64,000 bases of DNA, from assembly GCF_036962705.1 (NCBI RefSeq), contig NZ_JBALOQ010000045.1, positions 1 to 64,000 of the forward strand. The letters are read 5' to 3'. Under the pieces are notes generated by a model, which saw nothing but the letters and a program-made list of their open reading frames with translations, searched no databases and was not told the origin of the DNA. Of this stretch, positions 1-7,878 are shown in pieces (position 1 is the first letter of the stretch; the number at the start of each line of letters is the position of its first letter). The position numbers and the translations under genes were made by a program. Source of the DNA: Ferdinandcohnia sp036962705 (GTDB taxonomy: Bacteria > Bacillota > Bacilli > Bacillales > Bacillaceae_L).

Positions 1-49
1 ACAGTTGTTAAAATTCTATAATTTTTATATAAAATTGGAGGAAAGCATA

Positions 50-793
50 ATGGGTAAATTAGACGGTAAAGTAGCGATTATTACAGGGGCAGCACAAGGT
101 ATGGGTGCTATGCATGCTCGTAAATTCGTGGAAGAAGGCGCGAAAGTAGCGATTACAGACCTTAATTTTGAAGGTGCGCAAAACCTAGCCGATGAATTAG
201 GAGAAAACGCAATCGCTCTTAAATTAGATGTTGCTAGTGAAGAGAACTGGCTAGAAGTTGTATCAAAAACAGAAGAAACATTTGGTCCGATCAATGTGTT
301 AGTAAATAACGCAGGAATTGGTATCTTTAAAACTTTAGAAGAACTAACTGTTAAAGACTTCGAATTAACATTTAAGGTAGACGAGCTTGGAGTATTCTTA
401 GGAATGCAAAAAGTACTTCCTTCTATGAAAAAAGCTGGCGTAGGTTCTATTGTTAACATTTCATCCGTAGATGGTTTGGTAAGTGCGCCAACGGCTATTG
501 CTTATAGTGCTTCTAAACATGCTGTAACTGGTATGACGAAAGGTGCAGCTACTGAGCTTGGGCAATATAACATCCGTGTTAATTCTGTACATCCAGGAAT
601 AATCAAAACACCTATGGCTGACCAACCAGATGTTGAAGAATATCTGAAGCAACTTGAACAAGATATTCCACTAAGAAGAAGAGCAGAAGTAGAAGAAGTA
701 TCTAATTTAGTTGTATACCTTGCTTCTGATGATTCAAGCTATTCAACTGGAGCTCAATTTGTAGTAGATGGCGGAATGATTTCCGACCTATAA
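50..793 (+). CDS. Short-chain dehydrogenase/reductase (classical SDR)
   Basis: A 247-residue NAD(P)-dependent oxidoreductase of the classical SDR family, cytosolic. The cofactor motif TGAAQGMG is at residues 12-19, NNAG at 86-89, and the catalytic residues are Ser139, Tyr152 and Lys156 in YSASK. The C-terminal GGM segment is typical. The protein resembles FabG-like and hydroxysteroid dehydrogenase-like members, but the substrate cannot be read from sequence. The ATG at 50 is chosen because GGAGG lies 8 bases upstream; a longer in-frame start near position 5 has no ribosome site. It stands alone, with a terminator about 150 bp downstream. Confidence 0.9.
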   Translation: MGKLDGKVAIITGAAQGMGAMHARKFVEEGAKVAITDLNFEGAQNLADELGENAIALKLDVASEENWLEVVSKTEETFGPINVLVNNAGIGIFKTLEELTVKDFELTFKVDELGVFLGMQKVLPSMKKAGVGSIVNISSVDGLVSAPTAIAYSASKHAVTGMTKGAATELGQYNIRVNSVHPGIIKTPMADQPDVEEYLKQLEQDIPLRRRAEVEEVSNLVVYLASDDSSYSTGAQFVVDGGMISDL

Positions 794-942
794 TAGATAT
801 AAAAAGACTCATGGTTATGATAGAAATTATTGAATTATTAAGATAGGGAAAAGAAAAATTAGTATCGTTTACTTATTCCGTTAACGGATCCTTAGTTCCA
901 TAAAAACTAATTTTTTATTAATTGGTCTATTTTTATATTAAG

Positions 943-972
943 AAAGCACCACAATATTGCGGTGCTTTTTTA
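943..972 (+). terminator. Intrinsic terminator after the SDR gene
   Basis: The stem AAAGCACC / GGTGCTTT encloses an AT-rich loop and is followed by a run of T. It lies 150 bp after the SDR stop codon; the bases between show no coding signal. Confidence 0.75.
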
Positions 973-1107
973 ATGTTATTTTTGATGTTTTTTGAATAGT
1001 TATTTTAACTTTTGTACCCCAAAATAGAACCCGTTAGGCTAATCAGCTTTTTTTATTATTTAGGCAATTTTTTTATATGAATTTAATTAAGATAAGGTAA
1101 TAAGGCC

Positions 1108-1731
1108 TTAAACTAAAGAGCTAGAAGTTATAATAGGATAAAGATTCCCATCAATTGCGAAAGAAACTTTTCCTGTCTCTTCTGAAACAATTAGCACAAG
1201 CGCATCGCTCCGTTCTGTTAGTCCAATCCCTGCACGGTGACGGGTACCTAGTTTCTTTTCTCCTGCATTCACATCAGATAAAGGTAAAACATTTGCAGCG
1301 GAAAAAATATGATTTGAACGAACAAGTACAGCTCCATCATGGAGTGGATTACCTGGGAAAAAGATTGACTCCAATAATGAAGATGTAAGATTTGCTCCAA
1401 TAAAGGTTCCTGGAGTTATATAGGGGTTTATTAGATCTTTACGTTCAATTACGATTAAAGCTCCATGCCTAAGACTTGATAGATGTTGTATGGAGGTAGA
1501 AAGATCTAAAAACTTATCTGTAAAAGGAGATAAATAACAATTTAAGTAAAATGAAGATGCCACAGTTTCTATTTCTTCAAATTTTTGTTTAAGTTCTTCA
1601 ATGCTACCTAACAGACAGTTATTTTCATTCTCTAACGCTAAGGTTATAGAATCTATTTCTTTTGATACATTTCGTAAGCCTTTAACAATTTGTTGTTTAA
1701 GTGGTGAAAAGTCACAGTTAGGTTGGTTCAA
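1108..1731 (-). CDS. cdaS: Diadenylate cyclase, sporulation-type (CdaS-like)
   Basis: Makes cyclic di-AMP from two ATP. The DAC domain carries both signature motifs: DGA at residues 132-134 and GTRHR at 162-166. About 90 N-terminal residues are predicted helical, as in CdaS where this region restrains activity. No membrane segments (unlike CdaA) and no DNA-binding domain (unlike DisA). The TTG start at 1731 follows GGTGAGG at 8 bases and gives 207 residues, the length I recall for B. subtilis CdaS; an upstream TTG at 1785 has no usable ribosome site. In B. subtilis this enzyme is expressed in the forespore. The gene is monocistronic here, and I could not assign a sporulation promoter. Confidence 0.88.
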   Translation of the reverse strand: MNQPNCDFSPLKQQIVKGLRNVSKEIDSITLALENENNCLLGSIEELKQKFEEIETVASSFYLNCYLSPFTDKFLDLSTSIQHLSSLRHGALIVIERKDLINPYITPGTFIGANLTSSLLESIFFPGNPLHDGAVLVRSNHIFSAANVLPLSDVNAGEKKLGTRHRAGIGLTERSDALVLIVSEETGKVSFAIDGNLYPIITSSSLV

Positions 1732-2069
1732 TAGATATCCCTCACCATCATATATAATAAAATAAAGCGGGTAAATACGTAACAATCACCCACTGAATGA
1801 AATTTTACTTTATTTTACTTATGCTAAATTCCCCTAAGACTCCATCTGGTCCAATAGATCAAATAAATAAGGTGGAAGAAATAGTTCAATATGCCACTAC
1901 CGTTATCCTAGTTCAAAAATCATGTTAGGAATTCCTCACACATAAATGCTCCTTTAAAAGTTTATTTGTTAATAATAATTTTCCTTTATTCATTAAAAGT
2001 TATTCGAAAACTAAAATAATAAAAAATAGGAGAAAAAAGGGATTATAATGGCTAAATTTAAATAAGTTA
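1732..2069. other. Intergenic region between cdaS and the MarR gene
   Basis: Leader of cdaS on the minus strand and distal promoter region of the MarR gene on the plus strand. A 35-codon open frame at 1821-1928 (+) has no ribosome site and I do not call it. Otherwise the region is AT-rich and without recognisable structure. Confidence 0.5.
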
Positions 2070-2116
2070 TTGACACATGACTATTTATGTAATATTATTA
2101 CCTTGAAATCAAGATA
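2070..2116 (+). promoter_or_regulatory. Sigma-A promoter with overlapping MhqR-like operator
   Basis: TTGACA at 2070-2075 and TATTAT at 2093-2098 are separated by 17 bp, a near-consensus sigma-A promoter. An 18-bp dyad at 2099-2116, TACCTTGAAATCAAGATA, begins directly after the -10 box, so a bound repressor would cover the start site. The same dyad recurs at 2614 and 5829. It resembles the MhqR box known from B. subtilis (TATCTCGAATTCGAGATA), which suggests autoregulation of the adjacent MarR gene. Confidence 0.75.
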
Positions 2117-2149
2117 CTTTAATTAAAGGTTTTCTTAGGAGGTGTAAGT

Positions 2150-2578
2150 GTGGGAAGAAAATGCACAAATCAACCGTTTTTGATTTTAATGCAGACATCG
2201 AGAGCGCTCCAAGAAAGAATTAGAGATGAAATGTTGAAAAACAACTTAAGCATAACTGAGTTTTCTGTACTAGAGGTACTTTTTCATAAAGGTATACAAA
2301 CCATTCAACAAATTGGTAAGAGTGTATTGATAACAAGTGGGTCAATGACATATATAATAGATAAATTAGAACAAAAAGGATTACTAAAGCGAAGTGCTTG
2401 TCCAGATGATCGACGTGCTATACATGTATCGTTGACCGATGCTGGAAGTGAAATAATGAATAAAATTATGCCTGAGCATGAGGATTATGTTGATAGTATT
2501 TTTGATTCACTAAATTCTCAGGAGGTAGATATTCTGGTAGGCCTATTGAAAAGGGTAAAAGATAGGGTGGAAAATTAA
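2150..2578 (+). CDS. mhqR: MarR-family repressor, MhqR-like
   Basis: A 142-residue MarR-family winged-helix regulator. The helix-turn-helix and wing lie at about residues 35-90; the segment LITSGSMTYIIDKLEQKGL and the wing motif DDRRAIHVSLT are typical. It begins at a GTG preceded by AGGAGGTG. In B. subtilis MhqR represses genes for resistance to quinones and hydroquinones. The genes downstream here (two glyoxalase-fold dioxygenases, an MhqD-like hydrolase, a DoxX protein) are the MhqR regulon in kind. Three matching palindromes in the cluster support the assignment. The paralogous name is less certain than the family. Confidence 0.8.
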   Translation: MGRKCTNQPFLILMQTSRALQERIRDEMLKNNLSITEFSVLEVLFHKGIQTIQQIGKSVLITSGSMTYIIDKLEQKGLLKRSACPDDRRAIHVSLTDAGSEIMNKIMPEHEDYVDSIFDSLNSQEVDILVGLLKRVKDRVEN

Positions 2579-2613
2579 AGTTAATATCGTAGTTGTGTTT
2601 TTTTTTGATAAAA

Positions 2614-2631
2614 TATCTTGATATAGAGATA
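2614..2631 (+). promoter_or_regulatory. MhqR-like operator upstream of the dioxygenase operon
   Basis: TATCTTGATATAGAGATA is an imperfect 18-bp dyad (7 of 9 positions paired) with the half-site TATCTTGA seen at 2099 and 5829. It lies 105 bp before the first dioxygenase start. I could not place convincing -35 and -10 boxes around it. Confidence 0.65.
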
Positions 2632-2735
2632 CTTAAATTAAAGATTAAATATGTTGCTTGAATGCTTTTACTTATTAAGTGAAAGCTGAAAGTAATTTTT
2701 AAAATATAAAAACCACAAATAGGGGTGAGACAAAA

Positions 2736-3674
2736 ATGAGTAAAAAAACAATGGGGATTCACCACATTACAGCAATAGTGGGTCATCCACAAGAGAATAT
2801 AGATTTTTATGCAGGTGTTTTAGGATTACGTTTAGTTAAGCAGACTGTAAATTTTGATGATCCAGGAACATATCATTTATATTTCGGAGATGAAGGTGGA
2901 AAACCGGGAACAATTATTACATTTTTCCCTTGGGTAGGTGCCTATCGAGGAAAAATTGGTGATGGTCAAGTAGGTATTACTTCTTATGCTGTCCCTAAAG
3001 GAGCGCTGGATTTCTGGGGATCAAGATTAGAAAAGTTTAATATTCCTTACACTAAAATTAATCGATTTGGAGAAACATATTTGGAATTTGATGATCCACA
3101 TGGACTTCACCTTGAAATAGTCGAGAGAGAAGAAGGGGAGTTTAATACTTGGACATTCGGAGATGTAACGCCCGAAGTTGCAATAAAAGGTTTTGGTGGG
3201 GCAACTTTATTTTCATCTCATCCCGATAAAACGGCAGAATTACTGGAAAAAGTAATGGGCCTTGTATATGTAGATAAGGAAGGAGATTTTGTCCGTTATC
3301 GTTCTTCTGCTGACATTGGAAATATTATTGACCTAAAGGTGGTTCCAACTGGAAAAGGACAAATGGGTGTTGGAACAGTTCACCACATCGCATGGAGAGC
3401 AATTGATGACAATGATCAATTGGATTGGCAAAAATACGTTGCAGAAAATGGATATGGGGTAACTCCTGTACAAGATAGAAATTATTTTAACGCGATTTAC
3501 TTTAGAGAGCACGGAGAAATTCTATTTGAAATTGCAACAGATCCTCCTGGATTTGCTCATGATGAATCTCATGAAACAATGGGGCAACAATTAATGTTAC
3601 CTGCACAGTATGAACAATATCGAGAGCAGCTCGAACGTAGTTTAATTCCTATTAAGGTGAGAGAATTAGATTAA
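2736..3674 (+). CDS. Ring-cleaving dioxygenase, glyoxalase/VOC fold (Mhq type)
   Basis: A 312-residue protein with two tandem vicinal-oxygen-chelate modules. The first opens with GIHHITAI at residues 7-14, the second contains VHHIAWRA at about 217, and the C-terminal metal-ligand region is ILFEIATDPPGF. This is the MhqA/MhqE/MhqO family, predicted to be Fe(II)-dependent extradiol dioxygenases acting on hydroquinone-type compounds. GGGGTGAG lies 8 bases before the ATG. It is the first gene of a run continuing through a paralogue, a hydrolase and a DoxX protein. Which of the three B. subtilis paralogues is the orthologue cannot be told from one sequence. Confidence 0.88.
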   Translation: MSKKTMGIHHITAIVGHPQENIDFYAGVLGLRLVKQTVNFDDPGTYHLYFGDEGGKPGTIITFFPWVGAYRGKIGDGQVGITSYAVPKGALDFWGSRLEKFNIPYTKINRFGETYLEFDDPHGLHLEIVEREEGEFNTWTFGDVTPEVAIKGFGGATLFSSHPDKTAELLEKVMGLVYVDKEGDFVRYRSSADIGNIIDLKVVPTGKGQMGVGTVHHIAWRAIDDNDQLDWQKYVAENGYGVTPVQDRNYFNAIYFREHGEILFEIATDPPGFAHDESHETMGQQLMLPAQYEQYREQLERSLIPIKVRELD

Positions 3675-3684
3675 GAGGGGTCAC

Positions 3685-3753
3685 GGGGACAGGTATGTTG
3701 TCCCACAATTTTAGGAAAAAAGTTTAAGGACGAGGGACCTGTCCCTCTGTCCC
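3685..3753. repeat. Paired GGGACAGG/CCTGTCCC dispersed repeat inside an operon
   Basis: Two short dyads made of GGGAC and GTCCC blocks (3685-3704 and 3734-3753) fill the gap between two paralogous dioxygenase genes. The second ends just before the ribosome site of the downstream gene. Related blocks occur at 23219-23240, 24506-24518 and 30383-30408, so this is a degenerate interspersed family. Confidence 0.6.
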
Positions 3754-3773
3754 TAATGAATGGAGTGAATGAG

Positions 3774-4718
3774 ATGCAAAAAACATCTGGTATCCATCAT
3801 ATAACAGCAATGGTCAACGATGCCCAAAGAAATATTGATTTTTATGCAGGTGTACTTGGGCTTAGGCTTGTCAAGAAAACCATAAATTTTGATCGCCCAG
3901 AAGTCTATCATCTTTATTTTGGAAATGAAACTGGAGAGCCAGGAACTGTTATAACCTTTTTTCCATGGCCCAAACAGCTAAAAGGTCGAATTGGTATGGG
4001 ACAAGTAGGGGTTACAAGCTACTCAATTCCTCCCGGATCGCTACAATTTTGGGAAGAACGATTGCGGAAATTCGGTATTGAGTTCACGTCTTCCATTCGC
4101 TTTGGAGAAAGCTATATAACATTCAGTGATCCAGACGGTCTTTTACTTGAATTAGTAGAAAGAAGTGAGGGACCAATCAATAATTGGAGTTTCGGCGGGA
4201 TTAAAACGGAGAATGCTATTAAAGGCTTTGCTGGAGCAACCTTAATCTCCGCACAACCCAATAAGACTGCTGAAGTTCTTGAGAATGTTTTAGGTCTTAC
4301 ATGCATTGGTGACGAAGAGGGTTTTCTACGATTCAAGTCAGATGCCTTACTTGGAAATGTCATAGATATTAAGTTGACTCCTTCAGTTAGGGGCCTTATG
4401 GGAGCAGGAACGGTTCACCATATCGCATGGAGAGCAAAGGATGAAGAGGATCTTCTCAGATGGAGAAATCTTCTTCAAGAGAAAGGGTATCACCCAACAG
4501 AAGTACGGGATCGAAATTATTTCAAAGCTGTATATTTTCATGAAGAGGGAGGGATCCTCTTCGAAATAGCAACTGACCCACCAGGGTTTGCAGTAGATGA
4601 GAATAAAAATGAACTTGGTCAAAAACTCATGCTGCCGTCATGGTTAGAGTCAAAACGAGAGGAATTAGAAGAAAGCTTACCTCCTGTTGAGGTTCGCGTA
4701 TTGGAAGGAGATAAATGA
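3774..4718 (+). CDS. Ring-cleaving dioxygenase, glyoxalase/VOC fold (second copy)
   Basis: A 314-residue paralogue of the preceding gene with the same two-module layout: GIHHITAM near residue 6, VHHIAWRA in the second half, and ILFEIATDPPGF near the C terminus. The gene pair is a tandem duplication that has diverged clearly. The ATG at 3774 is preferred because GGAGTG lies 7-8 bases upstream; an in-frame ATG at 3756 sits inside the GTCCC repeat without a ribosome site. Its stop codon overlaps the start of the next gene, so the two are probably translationally coupled. Having two dioxygenases beside a hydrolase suggests staged handling of more than one quinol substrate; that is inference. Confidence 0.87.
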   Translation: MQKTSGIHHITAMVNDAQRNIDFYAGVLGLRLVKKTINFDRPEVYHLYFGNETGEPGTVITFFPWPKQLKGRIGMGQVGVTSYSIPPGSLQFWEERLRKFGIEFTSSIRFGESYITFSDPDGLLLELVERSEGPINNWSFGGIKTENAIKGFAGATLISAQPNKTAEVLENVLGLTCIGDEEGFLRFKSDALLGNVIDIKLTPSVRGLMGAGTVHHIAWRAKDEEDLLRWRNLLQEKGYHPTEVRDRNYFKAVYFHEEGGILFEIATDPPGFAVDENKNELGQKLMLPSWLESKREELEESLPPVEVRVLEGDK

Positions 4719-5320
4719 TGAAGCACATATTTAATAAGGGGACAAATCCAGAAAAGCCGACTTTGCTATTGCTTCACGGTACGGGAGGAAATGAATTAGA
4801 TTTATTACCCCTTGCAGGAAGAATTGATGATGAGGCATCCGTATTAAGTGTTCGAGGAAATGTTTTAGAAAATGGTATGCCTCGATTTTTCAGAAGATTA
4901 GCTGAAGGAGTTTTTGATGAAGAAGATCTTATTTTCCGAACAAAAGAATTGAATGGGTTTCTTGATGAAGCAGCTAAAAAATATGGTTTTGATCGAAATA
5001 ATATCCTTGCAATTGGATATTCAAATGGAGCAAATATAGGGGCTAGTCTTTTATTTCATTATCAAAATGCATTAAAAGGGGCAATTCTTCATCATCCAAT
5101 GGTTCCTCGCAAAGGAATTGAACTTCCAGACTTAACTGGAAGATCAGTATTTATTGCTGCTGGAACAAATGATCCAATTTGCTCGCCAATGGAATCAGCT
5201 GAATTAAAATCTATGCTAGAAGAAGCAAATGCAAACGTAGAAATTCATTGGGAAAATAGAGGTCATCAGTTGACAGCAACAGAAGTTGAAGCTGCTGCAC
5301 AATGGTATAAAAAGTTATAA
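4718..5320 (+). CDS. mhqD: Alpha/beta hydrolase (carboxylesterase family), MhqD-like
   Basis: A 200-residue serine hydrolase of the phospholipase/carboxylesterase type. Oxyanion motif LLLHGTGGNE is near residue 18, nucleophile elbow GYSNGAN at about 104-110, and the catalytic Asp and His are likely in TNDPIC and RGHQLT. The segment NVLENGMPRFFRRL is characteristic of MhqD. AAGGAG at 4705-4710 gives 7-base spacing to the ATG at 4718, better than the ATG at 4715. In B. subtilis mhqD is cotranscribed with dioxygenase mhqE under MhqR; the arrangement here repeats that pairing. The natural substrate is not known to me. Confidence 0.87.
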   Translation: MKHIFNKGTNPEKPTLLLLHGTGGNELDLLPLAGRIDDEASVLSVRGNVLENGMPRFFRRLAEGVFDEEDLIFRTKELNGFLDEAAKKYGFDRNNILAIGYSNGANIGASLLFHYQNALKGAILHHPMVPRKGIELPDLTGRSVFIAAGTNDPICSPMESAELKSMLEEANANVEIHWENRGHQLTATEVEAAAQWYKKL

Positions 5321-5349
5321 ACAAAAGATAATTTATGGAGGAAGACGAA

Positions 5350-5775
5350 ATGGTACAAAAAAACGAAATTGGGGCACTTATTTTACGAGTTACATTGGGT
5401 ATAATCTTTTTCATACATGGGTTAGTAAAATTCCAAGGAGGAATTGAAAATACTGTCGGATGGTTTGAGAGTATTAATATCCCTGGATTTATGGCATACG
5501 TAGTTGCTTTATTTGAAATAATCGGAGGTATTGCGCTAATCATTGGATTTGCTACTAGACTTGTATCTATATTAGTTGCTTTATTAATGGTCGGAGCAAC
5601 AATTACGGCTAAACTTCCAGTTGGTTTACTAGGGAATGGCCAAATGGCAGGATATGAATTAGACTTAGCATTTTTAGCAATGGCTGTTTATCTTGCGATT
5701 AATGGAAGTAAACTATTATCAATAGGTCACTTGCTATTCAATGAGAATTCAGATGAGATAAAAAGAGCTGCTTAA
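5350..5775 (+). CDS. mhqP: DoxX-family membrane protein, MhqP/CatD-like
   Basis: A 141-residue integral membrane protein with four hydrophobic segments. The first contains LRVTLGIIFFIHGLVKF, diagnostic of DoxX. In B. subtilis MhqP and CatD are DoxX proteins encoded next to ring-cleaving dioxygenases and needed for quinone tolerance; they probably form a membrane-bound oxidoreductase module. The ATG at 5350 follows GGAGG by 8 bases. It is the last gene of the dioxygenase operon; about 90 bp later the pirin gene has its own operator. Confidence 0.85.
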   Translation: MVQKNEIGALILRVTLGIIFFIHGLVKFQGGIENTVGWFESINIPGFMAYVVALFEIIGGIALIIGFATRLVSILVALLMVGATITAKLPVGLLGNGQMAGYELDLAFLAMAVYLAINGSKLLSIGHLLFNENSDEIKRAA

Positions 5776-5828
5776 AACCTTATTGATAGTAGGTGGAAAT
5801 TGACAGTTAGAGATTTTTGATATAAATT

Positions 5829-5846
5829 AATCTTGAAATCAAGATA
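5829..5846 (+). promoter_or_regulatory. MhqR-like operator upstream of the pirin gene
   Basis: AATCTTGAAATCAAGATA has paired arms ATCTTGA / TCAAGAT and is almost identical to the dyad at 2099-2116. It ends 16 bp before the pirin start, so it probably lies near the transcription start or in the short leader. Confidence 0.75.
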
Positions 5847-5862
5847 TATAGAGGTGAGATAA

Positions 5863-6570
5863 ATGATTCAAATATATCCAGCGGTATCTCGCTACTCAGT
5901 TAAAAATGATTGGTTAGAGAGCAATCTTAGTTTTTCATTTGGTGAATACTATGATGAGGAAAATATCCAATTTGGTCCATTACGTGTTTTTAATGATGAT
6001 ACAGTACAAGCAGGAAAAGGATTTGGGATCCATCCGCATAGGGAAGCGGAAATTGTATCGATTGTATTGCATGGTCAACTAAAACATGAGGATAGTCTAG
6101 GAAATAGTGGGATAATACAATTTGGAAATGTTCAGCGTATGACTGCTGGAACAGGTTTACTCCACTCTGAAATGAACGCTTCTTTAGAAGCAGAAGTTAG
6201 CTTTTTACAGCTATGGTTTAAATCTACCGAAAAACAATTACCACCTTCCTATGAGGATATTACTTTTAATCCTGATGATATGAGGAATAAGTTGTTACCT
6301 ATCGTTTCTTCAACTCCAACCAATGGAGCTGCGAAGATTCATAGTGATGTTACCTTATACTTATCCAAATTAGATGCAGAAGAAGAGATCTTCTATCAAC
6401 AAGAGCAAGGAAGAAAGATGTATGTTTTTGTGATTGATGGGGAGCTTATTTTAAACAATGATGTTGTAGTTGGAAAAAGAGACAGTGCACGTGTCACTGA
6501 ACTAAATGAACTTACTTTAAAATCAACAAAAGAGACCTTCTTTATATTGATAGATTTGGGCGGTGTTTAA
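5863..6570 (+). CDS. Pirin-family cupin protein (YhhW-like quercetinase type)
   Basis: A 235-residue bicupin of the pirin family. The N-terminal cupin has all four metal ligands: His57 and His59 in HPHRE, His101 and Glu103 in HSEMN. E. coli YhhW, a family member, has quercetin 2,3-dioxygenase activity. GAGGTGAG precedes the start. The MhqR-like operator directly upstream places this gene in the same quinone-stress regulon as the dioxygenases, which makes a role in aromatic electrophile metabolism plausible. Confidence 0.87.
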   Translation: MIQIYPAVSRYSVKNDWLESNLSFSFGEYYDEENIQFGPLRVFNDDTVQAGKGFGIHPHREAEIVSIVLHGQLKHEDSLGNSGIIQFGNVQRMTAGTGLLHSEMNASLEAEVSFLQLWFKSTEKQLPPSYEDITFNPDDMRNKLLPIVSSTPTNGAAKIHSDVTLYLSKLDAEEEIFYQQEQGRKMYVFVIDGELILNNDVVVGKRDSARVTELNELTLKSTKETFFILIDLGGV

Positions 6571-6571
6571 A

Positions 6572-6844
6572 ATGATATTGATTCGTCATTCGATTGGAAG
6601 CCGACTTTTTTATCAAACAGATGAATATGAGATTCATCCAGACCAAGATAAGTGGGTCATTTCTATGAAAATATCCGATGAAGATGCCAAAGAAATCATC
6701 GAATTTAAAGAGGAATTAAATCTATTTGATGTGGGGGAAAACCAAAAGACTTGGTATTATACATCAGATGGTAATGTTGAATTTAATAAGGAAAAGCGCA
6801 TAGTTACGATCATTGCAGATCATAAAACAGTATATCCGGTTTAA
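6572..6844 (+). CDS. Small hypothetical protein (90 aa)
   Basis: I do not recognise this protein. It is 90 residues, soluble in character, rich in Asp, Glu and Lys, with alternating hydrophobic residues suggesting a beta-rich fold. It starts 2 bases after the pirin stop codon, with GGCGGTG overlapping the pirin end as ribosome site, so it is very probably cotranscribed with pirin under the MhqR-like operator. A GTG nine bases upstream is a poorer start. Confidence 0.7.
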   Translation: MILIRHSIGSRLFYQTDEYEIHPDQDKWVISMKISDEDAKEIIEFKEELNLFDVGENQKTWYYTSDGNVEFNKEKRIVTIIADHKTVYPV

Positions 6845-6849
6845 TAAAC

Positions 6850-6887
6850 GGTATACCACGGAGTCGAAAAACGATAAATGGTATACC
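6850..6887. repeat. Two GGTATACC palindromes 30 bp apart
   Basis: Perfect 8-bp palindromes at 6850-6857 and 6880-6887, within the similar contexts AACGGTATACCACGG and AAATGGTATACCGCA. The spacing is close to three helical turns. They lie just after the 90-aa gene and upstream of a strong terminator; function unknown. Confidence 0.4.
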
Positions 6888-6976
6888 GCAAACGTGTTAA
6901 TCGGTATCATACTAGGTAGTCTTAACAAGAATCTATTTCAAAGAAAACAGCAAATAATGTAGCATCATTCTTTCTC

Positions 6977-7024
6977 AACCCGAAGGTTTTTCCGGTATTT
7001 CTCCGGTAGACCTTCGGGTTTTTT
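6977..7024 (+). terminator. Strong intrinsic terminator after the pirin operon
   Basis: Outer stem AACCCGAAGGT / ACCTTCGGGTT with an inner CCGG / CCGG pairing and a T6 tail. It closes the pirin and 90-aa gene unit. Confidence 0.9.
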
Positions 7025-7129
7025 ATGCCAAATAATAATACCAATCTATAATCCTGCAATAATATACTATATCCCATGAAATTTTTAGGTGTATATTAAA
7101 ATGAGAACGCTAAAAAAGGAGTTTTCATC

Positions 7130-7417
7130 ATGGATATTACATCGTTTATCATATACTGTTTTATCGTAACTTTTACAACTAGATTCCTTATGTAGTTTTT
7201 AAATCCAAAAGTAGTTTTATTCACACTGACTGTCATTCCTAGTTATGTATTGCCCTATTATACCGACATACCTGCTGTGTCATTGAGTGTTATAATGATA
7301 ACAATTATTGGATTTTTGGCTTTTATCACCTGGGTTCTTTTCGGTGCAATCTTTAAGCAGTTTTTACAGAGGCATAAAAAGATTGTGAATATAGTAATGG
7401 CATTAAGTAACGATTGA
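7130..7417 (+). pseudogene. LysE/RhtB-type exporter remnant (internal deletion plus nonsense)
   Basis: In a single frame the sequence reads MDITSFIIYCFIVTFT, then RFLM, a TAG stop at 7193-7195, then FLNPKVVLFTLTVIPSYV and onward to a TGA at 7415. The first block is the N terminus of LysE-family amino-acid exporters. RFLM(Q)FLNPKV is a motif from the middle of the same family, with the TAG replacing the usual CAG. So about half the protein is deleted, one codon has become a stop, and the C terminus is also short. The start still has AAGGAG. The frame length of exactly 96 codons shows the deletion kept phase. Non-functional by all signs. Confidence 0.75.
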
Positions 7418-7435
7418 TTTCAGGGGGAGTTTACA

Positions 7436-7816
7436 TTGAATTTAAAAACTGGAGATATCATTCGATTTAAGCGGACATTTACGAAAGAAGATGTTGGAAT
7501 ATTTACAAAAATATCAATGGATGAAGGGGATCACCATACAAACCCTGATGAACTCGGAAGACTTGTTGTCCAAGGGTTGCTTACTGCTACCTTACCAACT
7601 AAGGTTGGTGGAGATTACAATGTGCTCGCTCGTACAATGAATTTTGAATTTTTTAGACCTGTCTTTACTGGAGATACCATCAGTTGTGAGGTAACAATTG
7701 AAAGATTGGAAAAGAAAGATAATAATCGAACATCTATTTTGGCAACTTTCTCTTGTACAAATCAAAATGAGAAACAAGTTTTGAGCGGAAACTTTGCGGG
7801 GGTAATATTAGGTTAA
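7436..7816 (+). CDS. MaoC-like hotdog-fold protein
   Basis: A 126-residue single-hotdog protein of the MaoC/FabZ-like dehydratase group. The segment DEGDHHTNPDELGRLVVQG has the Asp and His arrangement of R-hydratase-type active sites, and PVFTGDTISCEV is a typical C-terminal hotdog strand. The family hydrates enoyl thioesters or acts as a thioesterase; the substrate is not predictable. The start is TTG at 7436 with GGGGGAG 7 bases upstream. It directly follows the LysE remnant. Confidence 0.78.
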   Translation: MNLKTGDIIRFKRTFTKEDVGIFTKISMDEGDHHTNPDELGRLVVQGLLTATLPTKVGGDYNVLARTMNFEFFRPVFTGDTISCEVTIERLEKKDNNRTSILATFSCTNQNEKQVLSGNFAGVILG

Positions 7817-7878
7817 CTGACACACAGGATCTGATTTGGATGTGGTTCTAAAAACTAGTAAAGGAGTAATATTTTAAA

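Noticed and set aside
1821..1928. 35-codon open frame between cdaS and the MarR gene
   Set aside because: No ribosome site, no recognisable sequence, AT-rich intergenic setting.
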